From contig CP070700.1 in assembly GCA_020349865.1 (NCBI GenBank), forward strand, positions 347,513-352,688: a stretch of DNA of 5,176 nucleotides, given 5' to 3'. A program made the translations under genes and the position numbers. Shown one piece after another: positions 1 through 5,176 of this stretch. This DNA comes from Desulfobacteraceae bacterium. GTDB taxonomy: Bacteria; Desulfobacterota; DSM-4660; Desulfatiglandales; Desulfatiglandaceae. The notes under the pieces are model-generated. The model had not been told where the DNA came from, made no database searches, and saw only the letters and a program-made list of their open reading frames with translations. Every line of letters starts with the position of its first letter. Positions within the stretch are counted from its first letter, which is position 1.

Positions 1-1
1 C

Positions 2-379
2 TTGGTTTTGCATCTTAACGGGAGGCATAAGGAAGCCCTTGTGGAGATTAAGAAGGCTTTACGTCTTAATCCTTACCCTCCGAACATTTACTTCTTATAT
101 CTAGGCCATGCATATATGTATGTGGGGATGTATGACGAATCGATCGCAGCATATAAACAGGCGCTCCGTGCTGAGCCCAATAATCTGTTTACCCATCTTC
201 GCCTTGCCGCCGCTTACAGTTTATTGGGCCGTGAAGATGAGGCTCATGCGGAAGCCGCGGAAGTTCTCAGGATAAATCCCAAGTTCTCTCTTGAATATCT
301 TTCAAAGACAGTCCCATTCAAGAGCCAAGCCGATACAGAACACCTAATTAATGCTCTGCGCAAGGCGGGGTTGAAGTGA
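2..379 (+). CDS. TPR-repeat protein, C-terminal part (gene starts outside the window)
   Basis: This is the 3' end of a gene. The frame is open from the first bases and the protein clearly begins mid-repeat, so the TTG at position 2 is not a real start. The 125 visible residues contain a partial TPR (about 5-24, ending in ALRLNP), a full TPR (about 29-61, with GHAYMYVGMYDESIAAYKQAL) and another (about 62-94, with AAAYSLLGREDEA). A non-repeat tail follows, ending in LINALRKAGLK. TPRs are helical protein-interaction repeats. The tail (FSLEYLSK..PFK...D.E..I.ALRKAGL) resembles the end of the large family in which a class III adenylate/guanylate cyclase domain, or a similar N-terminal module, is followed by a TPR array. 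The upstream domain cannot be seen, so the cyclase assignment is inference. The gene converges on polB and does not share its transcript. Confidence 0.85.
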   Translation: MVLHLNGRHKEALVEIKKALRLNPYPPNIYFLYLGHAYMYVGMYDESIAAYKQALRAEPNNLFTHLRLAAAYSLLGREDEAHAEAAEVLRINPKFSLEYLSKTVPFKSQADTEHLINALRKAGLK

Positions 380-383
380 TGGT

Positions 384-557
384 ATGCAGGAAAATATTCA
401 ATCCTTCACTCCAAAATTTTCAATTATTCCGGTTTTAAATAGCCAAACTCACAAGTGGGGATATCTGATATGTAACACAGGCCTCTTTGCGGCACTAAAA
501 CCTTTGGTATCTCCTTATTTGCACATTGGCGGGGTTCTGAAAGGTTGTGATATTTAA
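384..557 (+). CDS. Doubtful 57-codon reading frame in the convergent gap
   Basis: An ATG at 384, five bases after the TPR stop codon, opens a 57-codon frame ending at TAA 555-557. The predicted peptide starts MQENIQSF and ends VLKGCDI. It has a mildly hydrophobic middle (LICNTGLFAALKPLV) but no motif I recognise. No proper Shine-Dalgarno sequence precedes it; the nearest G-rich stretch (GGGG, 367-370) is about 13 bases away and inside the TPR gene. It could be a small gene co-transcribed with the TPR gene, decayed coding sequence, or a chance open frame in AT-rich DNA. The rest of the gap (558-618) contains nothing I can identify, and neither strand of 380-618 shows a convincing hairpin with a T-run. 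Confidence 0.2.
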   Translation: MQENIQSFTPKFSIIPVLNSQTHKWGYLICNTGLFAALKPLVSPYLHIGGVLKGCDI

Positions 558-618
558 CGGTCAATGGATGGTTTAACTCGTTTTCCTATTCTGTCAAATC
601 AAGTAGAGGTCAGGACAT

Positions 619-2991
619 CTAAAATAATCTTAGTTGCTTTCTGTTTTGGGCGAGAGCCTGATAATCCATGTCAAAAAAGTGCAAAACCATATCTGCAATA
701 GGAGCGAGCTGTTTATCGCTGTAGTGACTATAGTCCGGGGGAGCCCCTGAGCGCTTCTGGACAGGCTCCGGACCAGCTGTCGTGATGACGTAATGAACAA
801 TGCGCCCATCCAGATTCTCCAGCTTCTTTGCAGCTCTGACGTGCGGTGGGATATTTTTGGTGTACTCTTCCAATGGTTTATGAATGCCTTTAACATACAC
901 CAGCTTATCGTCAAGCTTCCCTTCATATAGATCTTTGTGACGGCTGCGAACAAGACCTTTTAGCTCATCCCTTAATTTTGATTCATTGTCCAACCTGAAT
1001 AGCAGCGAGAAAAGATCGGCCTGGAACTCTTTCGCAAGCGCGGTCCAGTCCCGACGACTTGATTCCATGCCGGCAAAATAAAGCTTTCGATCTCCATTCT
1101 CATCATGAATGAGGCCCGCATAACGCTTTTTCGAGCCTTTCTTTTCACCCCTAATCGTAGGCATGAAAAACCGAACAAAAATCTTTTCAAATTCGATTTC
1201 AAGATGGCTTTCAATATTGAAACGGGATCTAAGCTCATCATTCAGGTAACCGTTAAGATCAACAGCCAGTAATGCTCCTTTTTCTTTGACAGGCATGTGA
1301 TCTCCCTCGCCAAGATGAACAAAGAGGGAATCCGTGTCACCGTAAATGACCCTGTAGCCCTTCCCCTCAATGAACTTTCGAGACAATATTAAGATCCAGT
1401 GACCTATGCGCGTAATGGTTCCTGCGAGGCGCGGATCATAAAAACGGCAACCCGGGCTACCAAGGACACCGTAAAAGGAGTTCATGATGATTTTGACAGC
1501 CTGGGATAGAGTTAGGTCACTGTTCTTTTTTGCCTTATCCCGTTCCTGCCAGAGCTCTTCGATGATTTCAGGCAGAATGGTATAATTATCGGCAAATTCA
1601 AGACCAGCCGGGCCTTTGATAATTCGCTCCTGAGATTCCTCCAGATCGGAATTCCCCCGTAGTTTATTCAAAACGACGTATGCTGCGAGCGGGTCAACCC
1701 TGAAGGTCATGATGATGCTGGGGTACAGGCTCTTAAAATCAAAGACCCCGACATTGTGATAAAACCCCGGTGTGCTTTCGAGCACCAAGCCACCAGGTGC
1801 TGGTTCGGCACCTTCAGGAGGACGGGGATTGGTGTCAGCGACAAAGCCTTGCCTATGCAATCGTGGAAGATATAAAAAATCAAAAGCAGCAACACTGCCT
1901 CCAACACGGTCCAGTGCCAAACCTGTCAATTGAGAGCGGCGCAAGGCAAGCTCAGCCAGTTGCAATGTTTCGAATATTTCAAAAACGAGCTTTGCATCCT
2001 CCAGATTGTATTCCGCGAGACTTACTTTATCATCATGGAAAAGGCGGGCTATCTCTTCTGCTTTCTCACGGCCTGTTTTTTCAATCAGTTTCTTACGTCC
2101 CAGAACCTCATGAGCGACCGTTGACAGAGAATAATCTTCAGGTTGCAAATAAGCCGCTCTCACCATACTGATACCATCTAATACGGCTCGCCCTGGTATG
2201 CGGGCAATCCACTGATTGGAAACCCGGTCTGGTTCCAGCATGCCTGCTGGGCCGTCCGTGCCGATATCAAATTCCATCCCCAGGGTCTCACAGTTTCGGG
2301 ACAGCCATTGGAAATCAAACCCAACTACATTCCAGCCGATAAAGGCATCCGGGTCATATTCGCGAATGATACGAAAAAATTCTTCGAGCAATGCTCGTTC
2401 GCTTCGAAAACTTCGATATTCTTTTCTATCCGTACCATTTTTTAGATGAGGATCCAGCATCAGAACAAGTTCGATGTCTGAACCAAAAAGGGCGATTGAA
2501 TAGAGGTCCGAGCCCAGTGAACATTCAATATCAACGGAAAGAAGCTTCAGGATTGGGGTAAAATCTGAAGGTGTAATTGCAGGGTCAACAAAATACAGAG
2601 TATTGTTCTTTTCATTAATTGGCTCACTCTCAAAACTAACGCCGCCATGAATGAAATGTTCCATTAAAAAGCGTGCAACGGGGTTAATATCTGCCTCATA
2701 CGTCACAATGCTGCGAGACTCGCATGCGCTTCGAGAGCGGTTAAACTCCATTGTATTACGAAAGTACACCACATCCACAGATTCACCTCGTAGATTGCGA
2801 AGCTCAACTTCTTTGCGAAGGCCGCCAGAGGGTGTCCAGTCTTCAGTTCGATCAATGAAAAAGACGATGCGCGGGTGGTTCACGGTCCAATGAAAACGTC
2901 GTCCATCGGACAATCGTCCCTGGAAGATTAGCAATGTATTGTTATTGCGAATGACCTGTGTACTGGATAAAATAAAACCTTGATAGCTCAT
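619..2991 (-). CDS. polB: DNA polymerase II (family B, 3'-5' proofreading)
   Basis: This is a 790-residue family B DNA polymerase, close to the 783 residues of E. coli Pol II, which takes part in replication restart and bypass of some lesions. The N-terminal domain covers about 1-145. The exonuclease domain has Exo I (D154, E156 in SVDIE), Exo II (N221 to D226 in GWNVVGFDF) and Exo III (Y328 and D332 in YNLED), so proofreading should be intact. Polymerase motif A is DFKSLYPSII (418-427, catalytic D418), motif B is KIIMNSFYG (500-508), and motif C is YGDTDS (550-555, D552 and D554). KKRY (621-624) matches the KKxY motif. The last five residues, QLRLF (786-790), are a beta-clamp-binding motif where E. 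coli Pol II has QLGLF. The ATG lies 20 bases after the dinB stop, with a weak GAAG eight bases before it. Co-transcription with dinB is therefore very likely. I see no truncation or missing catalytic residue. Confidence 0.97.
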   Translation of the reverse strand: MSYQGFILSSTQVIRNNNTLLIFQGRLSDGRRFHWTVNHPRIVFFIDRTEDWTPSGGLRKEVELRNLRGESVDVVYFRNTMEFNRSRSACESRSIVTYEADINPVARFLMEHFIHGGVSFESEPINEKNNTLYFVDPAITPSDFTPILKLLSVDIECSLGSDLYSIALFGSDIELVLMLDPHLKNGTDRKEYRSFRSERALLEEFFRIIREYDPDAFIGWNVVGFDFQWLSRNCETLGMEFDIGTDGPAGMLEPDRVSNQWIARIPGRAVLDGISMVRAAYLQPEDYSLSTVAHEVLGRKKLIEKTGREKAEEIARLFHDDKVSLAEYNLEDAKLVFEIFETLQLAELALRRSQLTGLALDRVGGSVAAFDFLYLPRLHRQGFVADTNPRPPEGAEPAPGGLVLESTPGFYHNVGVFDFKSLYPSIIMTFRVDPLAAYVVLNKLRGNSDLEESQERIIKGPAGLEFADNYTILPEIIEELWQERDKAKKNSDLTLSQAVKIIMNSFYGVLGSPGCRFYDPRLAGTITRIGHWILILSRKFIEGKGYRVIYGDTDSLFVHLGEGDHMPVKEKGALLAVDLNGYLNDELRSRFNIESHLEIEFEKIFVRFFMPTIRGEKKGSKKRYAGLIHDENGDRKLYFAGMESSRRDWTALAKEFQADLFSLLFRLDNESKLRDELKGLVRSRHKDLYEGKLDDKLVYVKGIHKPLEEYTKNIPPHVRAAKKLENLDGRIVHYVITTAGPEPVQKRSGAPPDYSHYSDKQLAPIADMVLHFFDMDYQALAQNRKQLRLF

Positions 2992-3011
2992 TTAGTAATC
3001 TTCAACTCAAT

Positions 3012-4193
3012 TTATTCTTTTAGGAGTGTGCCCGGGCGGATGCTCTTCTCTCCGAACTTTTCGTGCAAAGAATCTATCGCCGTGTGCAACTCCCTTCTTT
3101 TCTGAGACGCCCCATCGTGGTTAAAAAGGCTGAGCTGAGTTTCTGTACCGAGAACAGTGAGTTGGGATAGAGAAATCCCCAAAAGCCGCACCGGCCTTTT
3201 TCCCACCTCTGTTTTTTCCAAAAGACGACATACGGTCGAGTATATCTCTGGCCCATCATCCGTAGGTTTGGAAAGCGATATGGACCTCGTTATCTGCACA
3301 AAATCACGGTATTTGACCTTCAGCGTGATAGTCCTCCCTGTTACCTGCTCACGACGCAAACGCCGCGCCACTCTATTAGCCAGACTTAGAAGCTCCTTTT
3401 TTGCCAGACCCAAATCTATGATGTCCTCCGAAAAAGTCTGCTCATGACCGATAGATTTTGCATCATGCTCCGGGACCACGTCCCTTTCGTCTATTCCCAT
3501 AGAGAGCTGATGCATTTTGAGTCCGTGCTTACCAAAATGTCGCTCCAAAACCCCAACCGGCAACCGGCTCAAGTCTTCAAAAGTAAGGACGTTGAGGCGA
3601 GAAAGGGCCTCCTGGGTCACCTTCCCCACACCCCACATTTTCTTTATAGAAAGGGGGTTTAAGAATTCCCTTACCTGATCAGGAGTCACCACGGTCAAGC
3701 CATCTGGTTTGTCAATATCAGAGGCAATCTTGGCTACAAACTTGGAGGGAGCTACGCCGGCTGAAACTGTCAAACCGGTCTCCTTTACCACCAGCTGTTT
3801 GATTTTTTTTGCAATTTCTACTGGTTCACCAAAAAGCCTGGTACAACCGGTAACATCAAGAAACGCCTCGTCTATGGAGAGGGGCTCCACCAATGGAGTG
3901 AAATGAAAGAATATCTGAAATACCTGCTTGGAAACCTCCTTGTACCTCGACATCCTACCCGGCAAAAACACCCCGTCAGGGCAGAGGCGCATGGCTGTTG
4001 CCATAGGTTGGGCCGAATGGACACCGAATGTGCGTGCCTCATACGACGAAGACGAAACAACACCCCTTTCCCGGCTACCGCCCACAATAACCGGCTTACC
4101 CTTCAACCCTGGATTATCCAGAACCTCGACAGCAGGATAAAAGGCATCCATATCCAGGTGAATGATTGCCCGTGCTTTCAGCTGATTTACCAT
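3012..4193 (-). CDS. dinB: DNA polymerase IV (DinB, Y-family translesion polymerase)
   Basis: This 393-residue Y-family polymerase copies across damaged template bases with low fidelity and without proofreading. The palm has the first metal-binding aspartate in HLDMDAFYPAVE (D14, also D16) and the catalytic pair in LSIDEAFLDVTG (D108, E109). Y19 sits at the steric-gate position that excludes ribonucleotides; P20 after it replaces the more usual Ala or Ser. YEAR (51-54) is the conserved fingers motif. The helix-hairpin-helix thumb includes MWGVGKVTQEAL, and the little finger includes LKVKYRDFVQITRS. QLSLF (353-357) is a clamp-binding motif, followed by a 36-residue tail (AIDSLHEKFG...) of a type seen in many DinB proteins and absent from the 351-residue E. 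coli enzyme. The ATG is the first possible start because an in-frame TAA lies at 4199-4197. No good Shine-Dalgarno sequence precedes it. It sits directly upstream of polB, 20 bases apart. Confidence 0.97.
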   Translation of the reverse strand: MVNQLKARAIIHLDMDAFYPAVEVLDNPGLKGKPVIVGGSRERGVVSSSSYEARTFGVHSAQPMATAMRLCPDGVFLPGRMSRYKEVSKQVFQIFFHFTPLVEPLSIDEAFLDVTGCTRLFGEPVEIAKKIKQLVVKETGLTVSAGVAPSKFVAKIASDIDKPDGLTVVTPDQVREFLNPLSIKKMWGVGKVTQEALSRLNVLTFEDLSRLPVGVLERHFGKHGLKMHQLSMGIDERDVVPEHDAKSIGHEQTFSEDIIDLGLAKKELLSLANRVARRLRREQVTGRTITLKVKYRDFVQITRSISLSKPTDDGPEIYSTVCRLLEKTEVGKRPVRLLGISLSQLTVLGTETQLSLFNHDGASQKRRELHTAIDSLHEKFGEKSIRPGTLLKE

Positions 4194-4196
4194 AGG

Positions 4197-4442
4197 TTAT
4201 CTGACTTCATGGGTTTCCGGTTGCCCCGGTATACGATCAATCACCCTTTTCATTTTAATGAAATGCGTTCCTTCCCACGAGATTTTGTCGCAGGGTTTGC
4301 AATAGAAATATTCGTCGCAAAATACTCTGGTCTATTGTCCTTGATATCCAGGAAATCTATAATTCCTCTTACCTGTTCTTCAGTTGTGCCTGGGCAGGAA
4401 CTCGTTGAGTTCTTCGTAAAACCGGAAAATTGCTTTTGGCAT
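4197..4442 (-). pseudogene. Remnant of a Mut7-C RNase-domain gene, internally deleted and frameshifted
   Basis: A frame opening at ATG 4442-4440, six bases after AGAGG, reads MPKAIFRFYEELNEFLP and then stops at 4382-4380. This matches the N-terminus typical of bacterial Mut7-C proteins, which have a ubiquitin/MoaD-like domain, then a PIN-like RNase domain and a zinc-binding tail, about 240-250 residues in all. The end of the family is also present: CDEYFYCKPCDKISWEGTH, read from 4319 down to 4263, continuing to TAA 4199-4197. Its Cys residues and W-x-G-T/S-H signature fit the terminal zinc-binding motif. Just upstream, a neighbouring frame (about 4381-4319) reads EEQVRGIIDFLDI...PEYF and would join this tail if one T were restored in the run at 4322-4319. 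The ubiquitin fold and the RNase core, including its acidic catalytic residues, are missing. I infer one large internal deletion, about 160-170 codons, plus a small frameshift. Family assignment is from memory of its conserved ends. Confidence 0.72.
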
Positions 4443-4496
4443 TGGGTGCCTCTATCAAACACACGCAATTGCACACAGGTTAAGAGCCGAGATGCC

Positions 4497-4511
4497 TCCC
4501 ATTTCATGGGA
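4497..4511. repeat. Short palindrome TCCCAT-TTC-ATGGGA downstream of the nitroreductase gene
   Basis: A perfect 6-bp inverted repeat with a 3-base centre lies in the 84-base gap between the nitroreductase stop (4527) and the Mut7-C remnant. On the - strand it directly follows TTGACC (4519-4514), a good match to a -35 hexamer. No good -10 hexamer is found 16-18 bases further on (the sequence there is GGCATC), so a promoter for the downstream genes is only a possibility. It could be a weak hairpin, but no T-run follows, so it is not a standard terminator. A second perfect palindrome, GCAATTGC, lies at 4465-4472 in the same gap, flanked by GTGT on both sides when read on the - strand. Its role is unknown. 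Confidence 0.3.
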
Positions 4512-4526
4512 ATGGTCAAACGCTTT

Positions 4527-5096
4527 TTAATTGACTGTTTTAAGGATTTGAGGTTCCATCCTTTCCGGCACGTCAGGTATGTTTTTCGGATAACCCACAA
4601 TGATCGGCACCACAATTTTGCAATCTTCAGACATGCCGATCTCTTCTACCAGCCCAGGATCTTGAACATGTTGGCCCAGAGCGACCCAACAGGTGCCTAA
4701 CCCCCTCGCAGCAGCCGAGAACATGAAATAGGACGCAGCAAGGGCACAATCTATCTGAGCAGAGCCGATTTCCTTCAGGCCGAGAATGTAGATAAGGCAG
4801 GGTGCATTATAAAAAACGTTGAAGTATTTGTTCCTCAAAGCATCCTCGTATTTTCTCACGGGCGCGTCAGGATTCCTCCCGATATAGGAAACAAGGTTCC
4901 TCTTGCTTTCATCGGAGAGTCTTTTGATCAATGCCCTGTTATTGATAATAATGAACCTCCACGGCTGTAGATTCCCTGAGCTCGGCGCAAGGCAGCTTTC
5001 CCTGATCATATCACTGATAATATCCAATGGTACATGCTTGTCCTCAAAATCCCGGATTGATCGTCTCGTCTTCAAAAGGTTAGAGTAATCTGCCAT
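4527..5096 (-). CDS. Nitroreductase-family FMN-dependent oxidoreductase
   Basis: This 189-residue protein belongs to the nitroreductase superfamily: cytoplasmic, usually dimeric FMN enzymes that use NAD(P)H to reduce nitro groups, quinones or other electron-poor substrates. The N-terminus has TRRSIRDF (10-17), whose arginines normally bind the FMN phosphate. Next comes APSSGNLQPWRF (37-48), the classic FMN-contacting stretch. The helix SYFMFSAAARGLGTCWVAL (122-140) contains the conserved GLGTCW, and VPIIVGYPKNIPDVPER (163-179) forms the usual C-terminal strand and loop. The length is normal for a single-domain member. The start is fixed by AAGGAG six bases before the ATG. The natural substrate cannot be told from sequence; members act in very different pathways. 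It is the first visible gene of the - strand group, 84 bases before the Mut7-C remnant. A functional link to the polymerases is not evident. Confidence 0.92.
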   Translation of the reverse strand: MADYSNLLKTRRSIRDFEDKHVPLDIISDMIRESCLAPSSGNLQPWRFIIINNRALIKRLSDESKRNLVSYIGRNPDAPVRKYEDALRNKYFNVFYNAPCLIYILGLKEIGSAQIDCALAASYFMFSAAARGLGTCWVALGQHVQDPGLVEEIGMSEDCKIVVPIIVGYPKNIPDVPERMEPQILKTVN

Positions 5097-5102
5097 CTCA
5101 TG

Positions 5103-5108
5103 CTCCTT
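5103..5108 (-). promoter_or_regulatory. Ribosome binding site of the nitroreductase gene
   Basis: On the - strand, AAGGAG lies six bases before the ATG at 5096. This is a near-ideal Shine-Dalgarno sequence and supports that start. It is the strongest such signal in the window; dinB and polB have only weak ones. Confidence 0.85.
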
Positions 5109-5124
5109 ATATTACGGAAATTAT

Positions 5125-5152
5125 TAAATACCAGCTTTCAATACGAAAGTAA
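5125..5152 (-). promoter_or_regulatory. Possible sigma-70-type promoter for the nitroreductase gene
   Basis: On the - strand, TTACTT (5152-5147) and TATTTA (5130-5125) are separated by 16 bases. They could serve as -35 and -10 hexamers, putting transcription start roughly 20 bases before the ribosome binding site. Both match the consensus only partly, and the leader is so AT-rich that other pairings are possible (for example TTGAAA at 5143-5138, which has no well-spaced -10). The proposed -35 overlaps the inverted repeat at 5149-5171. Confidence 0.3.
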
Positions 5153-5171
5153 TAATGAATGACATTATTAC
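5149..5171. promoter_or_regulatory. Perfect 9-bp inverted repeat, candidate operator
   Basis: The sequence GTAATAATG, a 5-base centre (AATGA), then CATTATTAC forms a perfect 23-bp inverted repeat, 53 bases upstream of the nitroreductase start codon. Size, symmetry and position suit a site for a dimeric repressor or activator, and it overlaps the candidate -35. No T-run or GC-rich stem follows, so a terminator of an upstream gene is unlikely. The regulator is not encoded in the window. The arms are AT-rich, which raises the chance of coincidence. Confidence 0.5.
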
Positions 5172-5176
5172 AAACA

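Noticed and set aside
380..618. Search for a bidirectional terminator between the convergent TPR and polB genes
   Set aside because: No GC-rich stem followed by a T-run was found on either strand; only weak, mismatched pairings such as GGGGATATC with GGTATCTCC.
1770..2171. A + strand open frame of 133 codons inside polB
   Set aside because: It is antisense to a clearly functional polymerase, has no known motif, and is typical of an opposite-strand shadow.
4338..4353. Near-palindrome around GATATC (TCCT...AGGA arms)
   Set aside because: Arms are short with a mismatch, and it lies in decayed coding sequence. There is no T-run or promoter context to support a function.
4398..4412. Palindrome GAACTC-GTT-... 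as GAACTC/GAGTTC, considered as an SOS box (GAAC-N7-GTTC)
   Set aside because: The spacing does not match the CGAAC-N4-GTTCG type, and the orientation does not match the direct-repeat GTTC-N7-GTTC type. The bases encode the family-typical ELNEF of the Mut7-C start, so coding explains them.
4250..4615. A - strand open frame of 121 codons between the nitroreductase gene and dinB, considered as a gene
   Set aside because: Its first third overlaps the nitroreductase 3' end in another phase. Only the part around 4381-4319 looks protein-like, and that fits as a shifted piece of the Mut7-C remnant.
3903..4700. A long + strand open frame (265 codons)
   Set aside because: It runs antisense through dinB, the Mut7-C remnant and the nitroreductase gene. 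Its translation is rich in His, Arg and Cys without any motif, and the three opposite-strand features explain the DNA better.

Overview
The window looks like a chromosomal stretch from a Gram-negative bacterium of moderate GC content. A family B DNA polymerase of the Pol II type, a DinB polymerase, a TPR protein with the tail typical of cyclase/TPR fusions, and the remains of a Mut7-C RNase gene would together fit a deltaproteobacterium (Desulfobacterota in the broad sense). That placement is inference from gene content; no rRNA or other marker gene is present.

Layout from left to right. (1) At 2-379 on the + strand is the 3' end of a TPR-repeat gene that begins outside the window. (2) At 380-618 is a gap between convergent genes, with no clear terminator and one doubtful 57-codon reading frame. 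(3) From 619 to 5096 everything lies on the - strand. In transcription order it is a nitroreductase-family gene (5096-4527), a broken Mut7-C gene (4442-4197), dinB (4193-3012) and polB (2991-619). (4) At 5097-5176 is the leader of this group, with a strong ribosome binding site, a possible promoter and a perfect 9-bp inverted repeat that looks like an operator.

The central unit is dinB-polB. Two damage-tolerance polymerases, DNA polymerase IV and DNA polymerase II, are encoded 20 bases apart. All expected catalytic motifs are visible in both, and each carries a sliding-clamp-binding pentapeptide (QLSLF in DinB, QLRLF as the last five residues of PolB). They would most likely be made together and compete for the beta clamp at stalled forks. 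No E. coli-type LexA box was found upstream, so SOS control is possible but not shown.

The least obvious item is the short stretch between the nitroreductase and dinB. It reads as the first ~20 codons of a Mut7-C RNase-domain protein joined almost directly to its last ~60 codons, with the middle missing and the frame disrupted. I see no mobile element, CRISPR array, RNA gene or clearly new defence-like system in the window.
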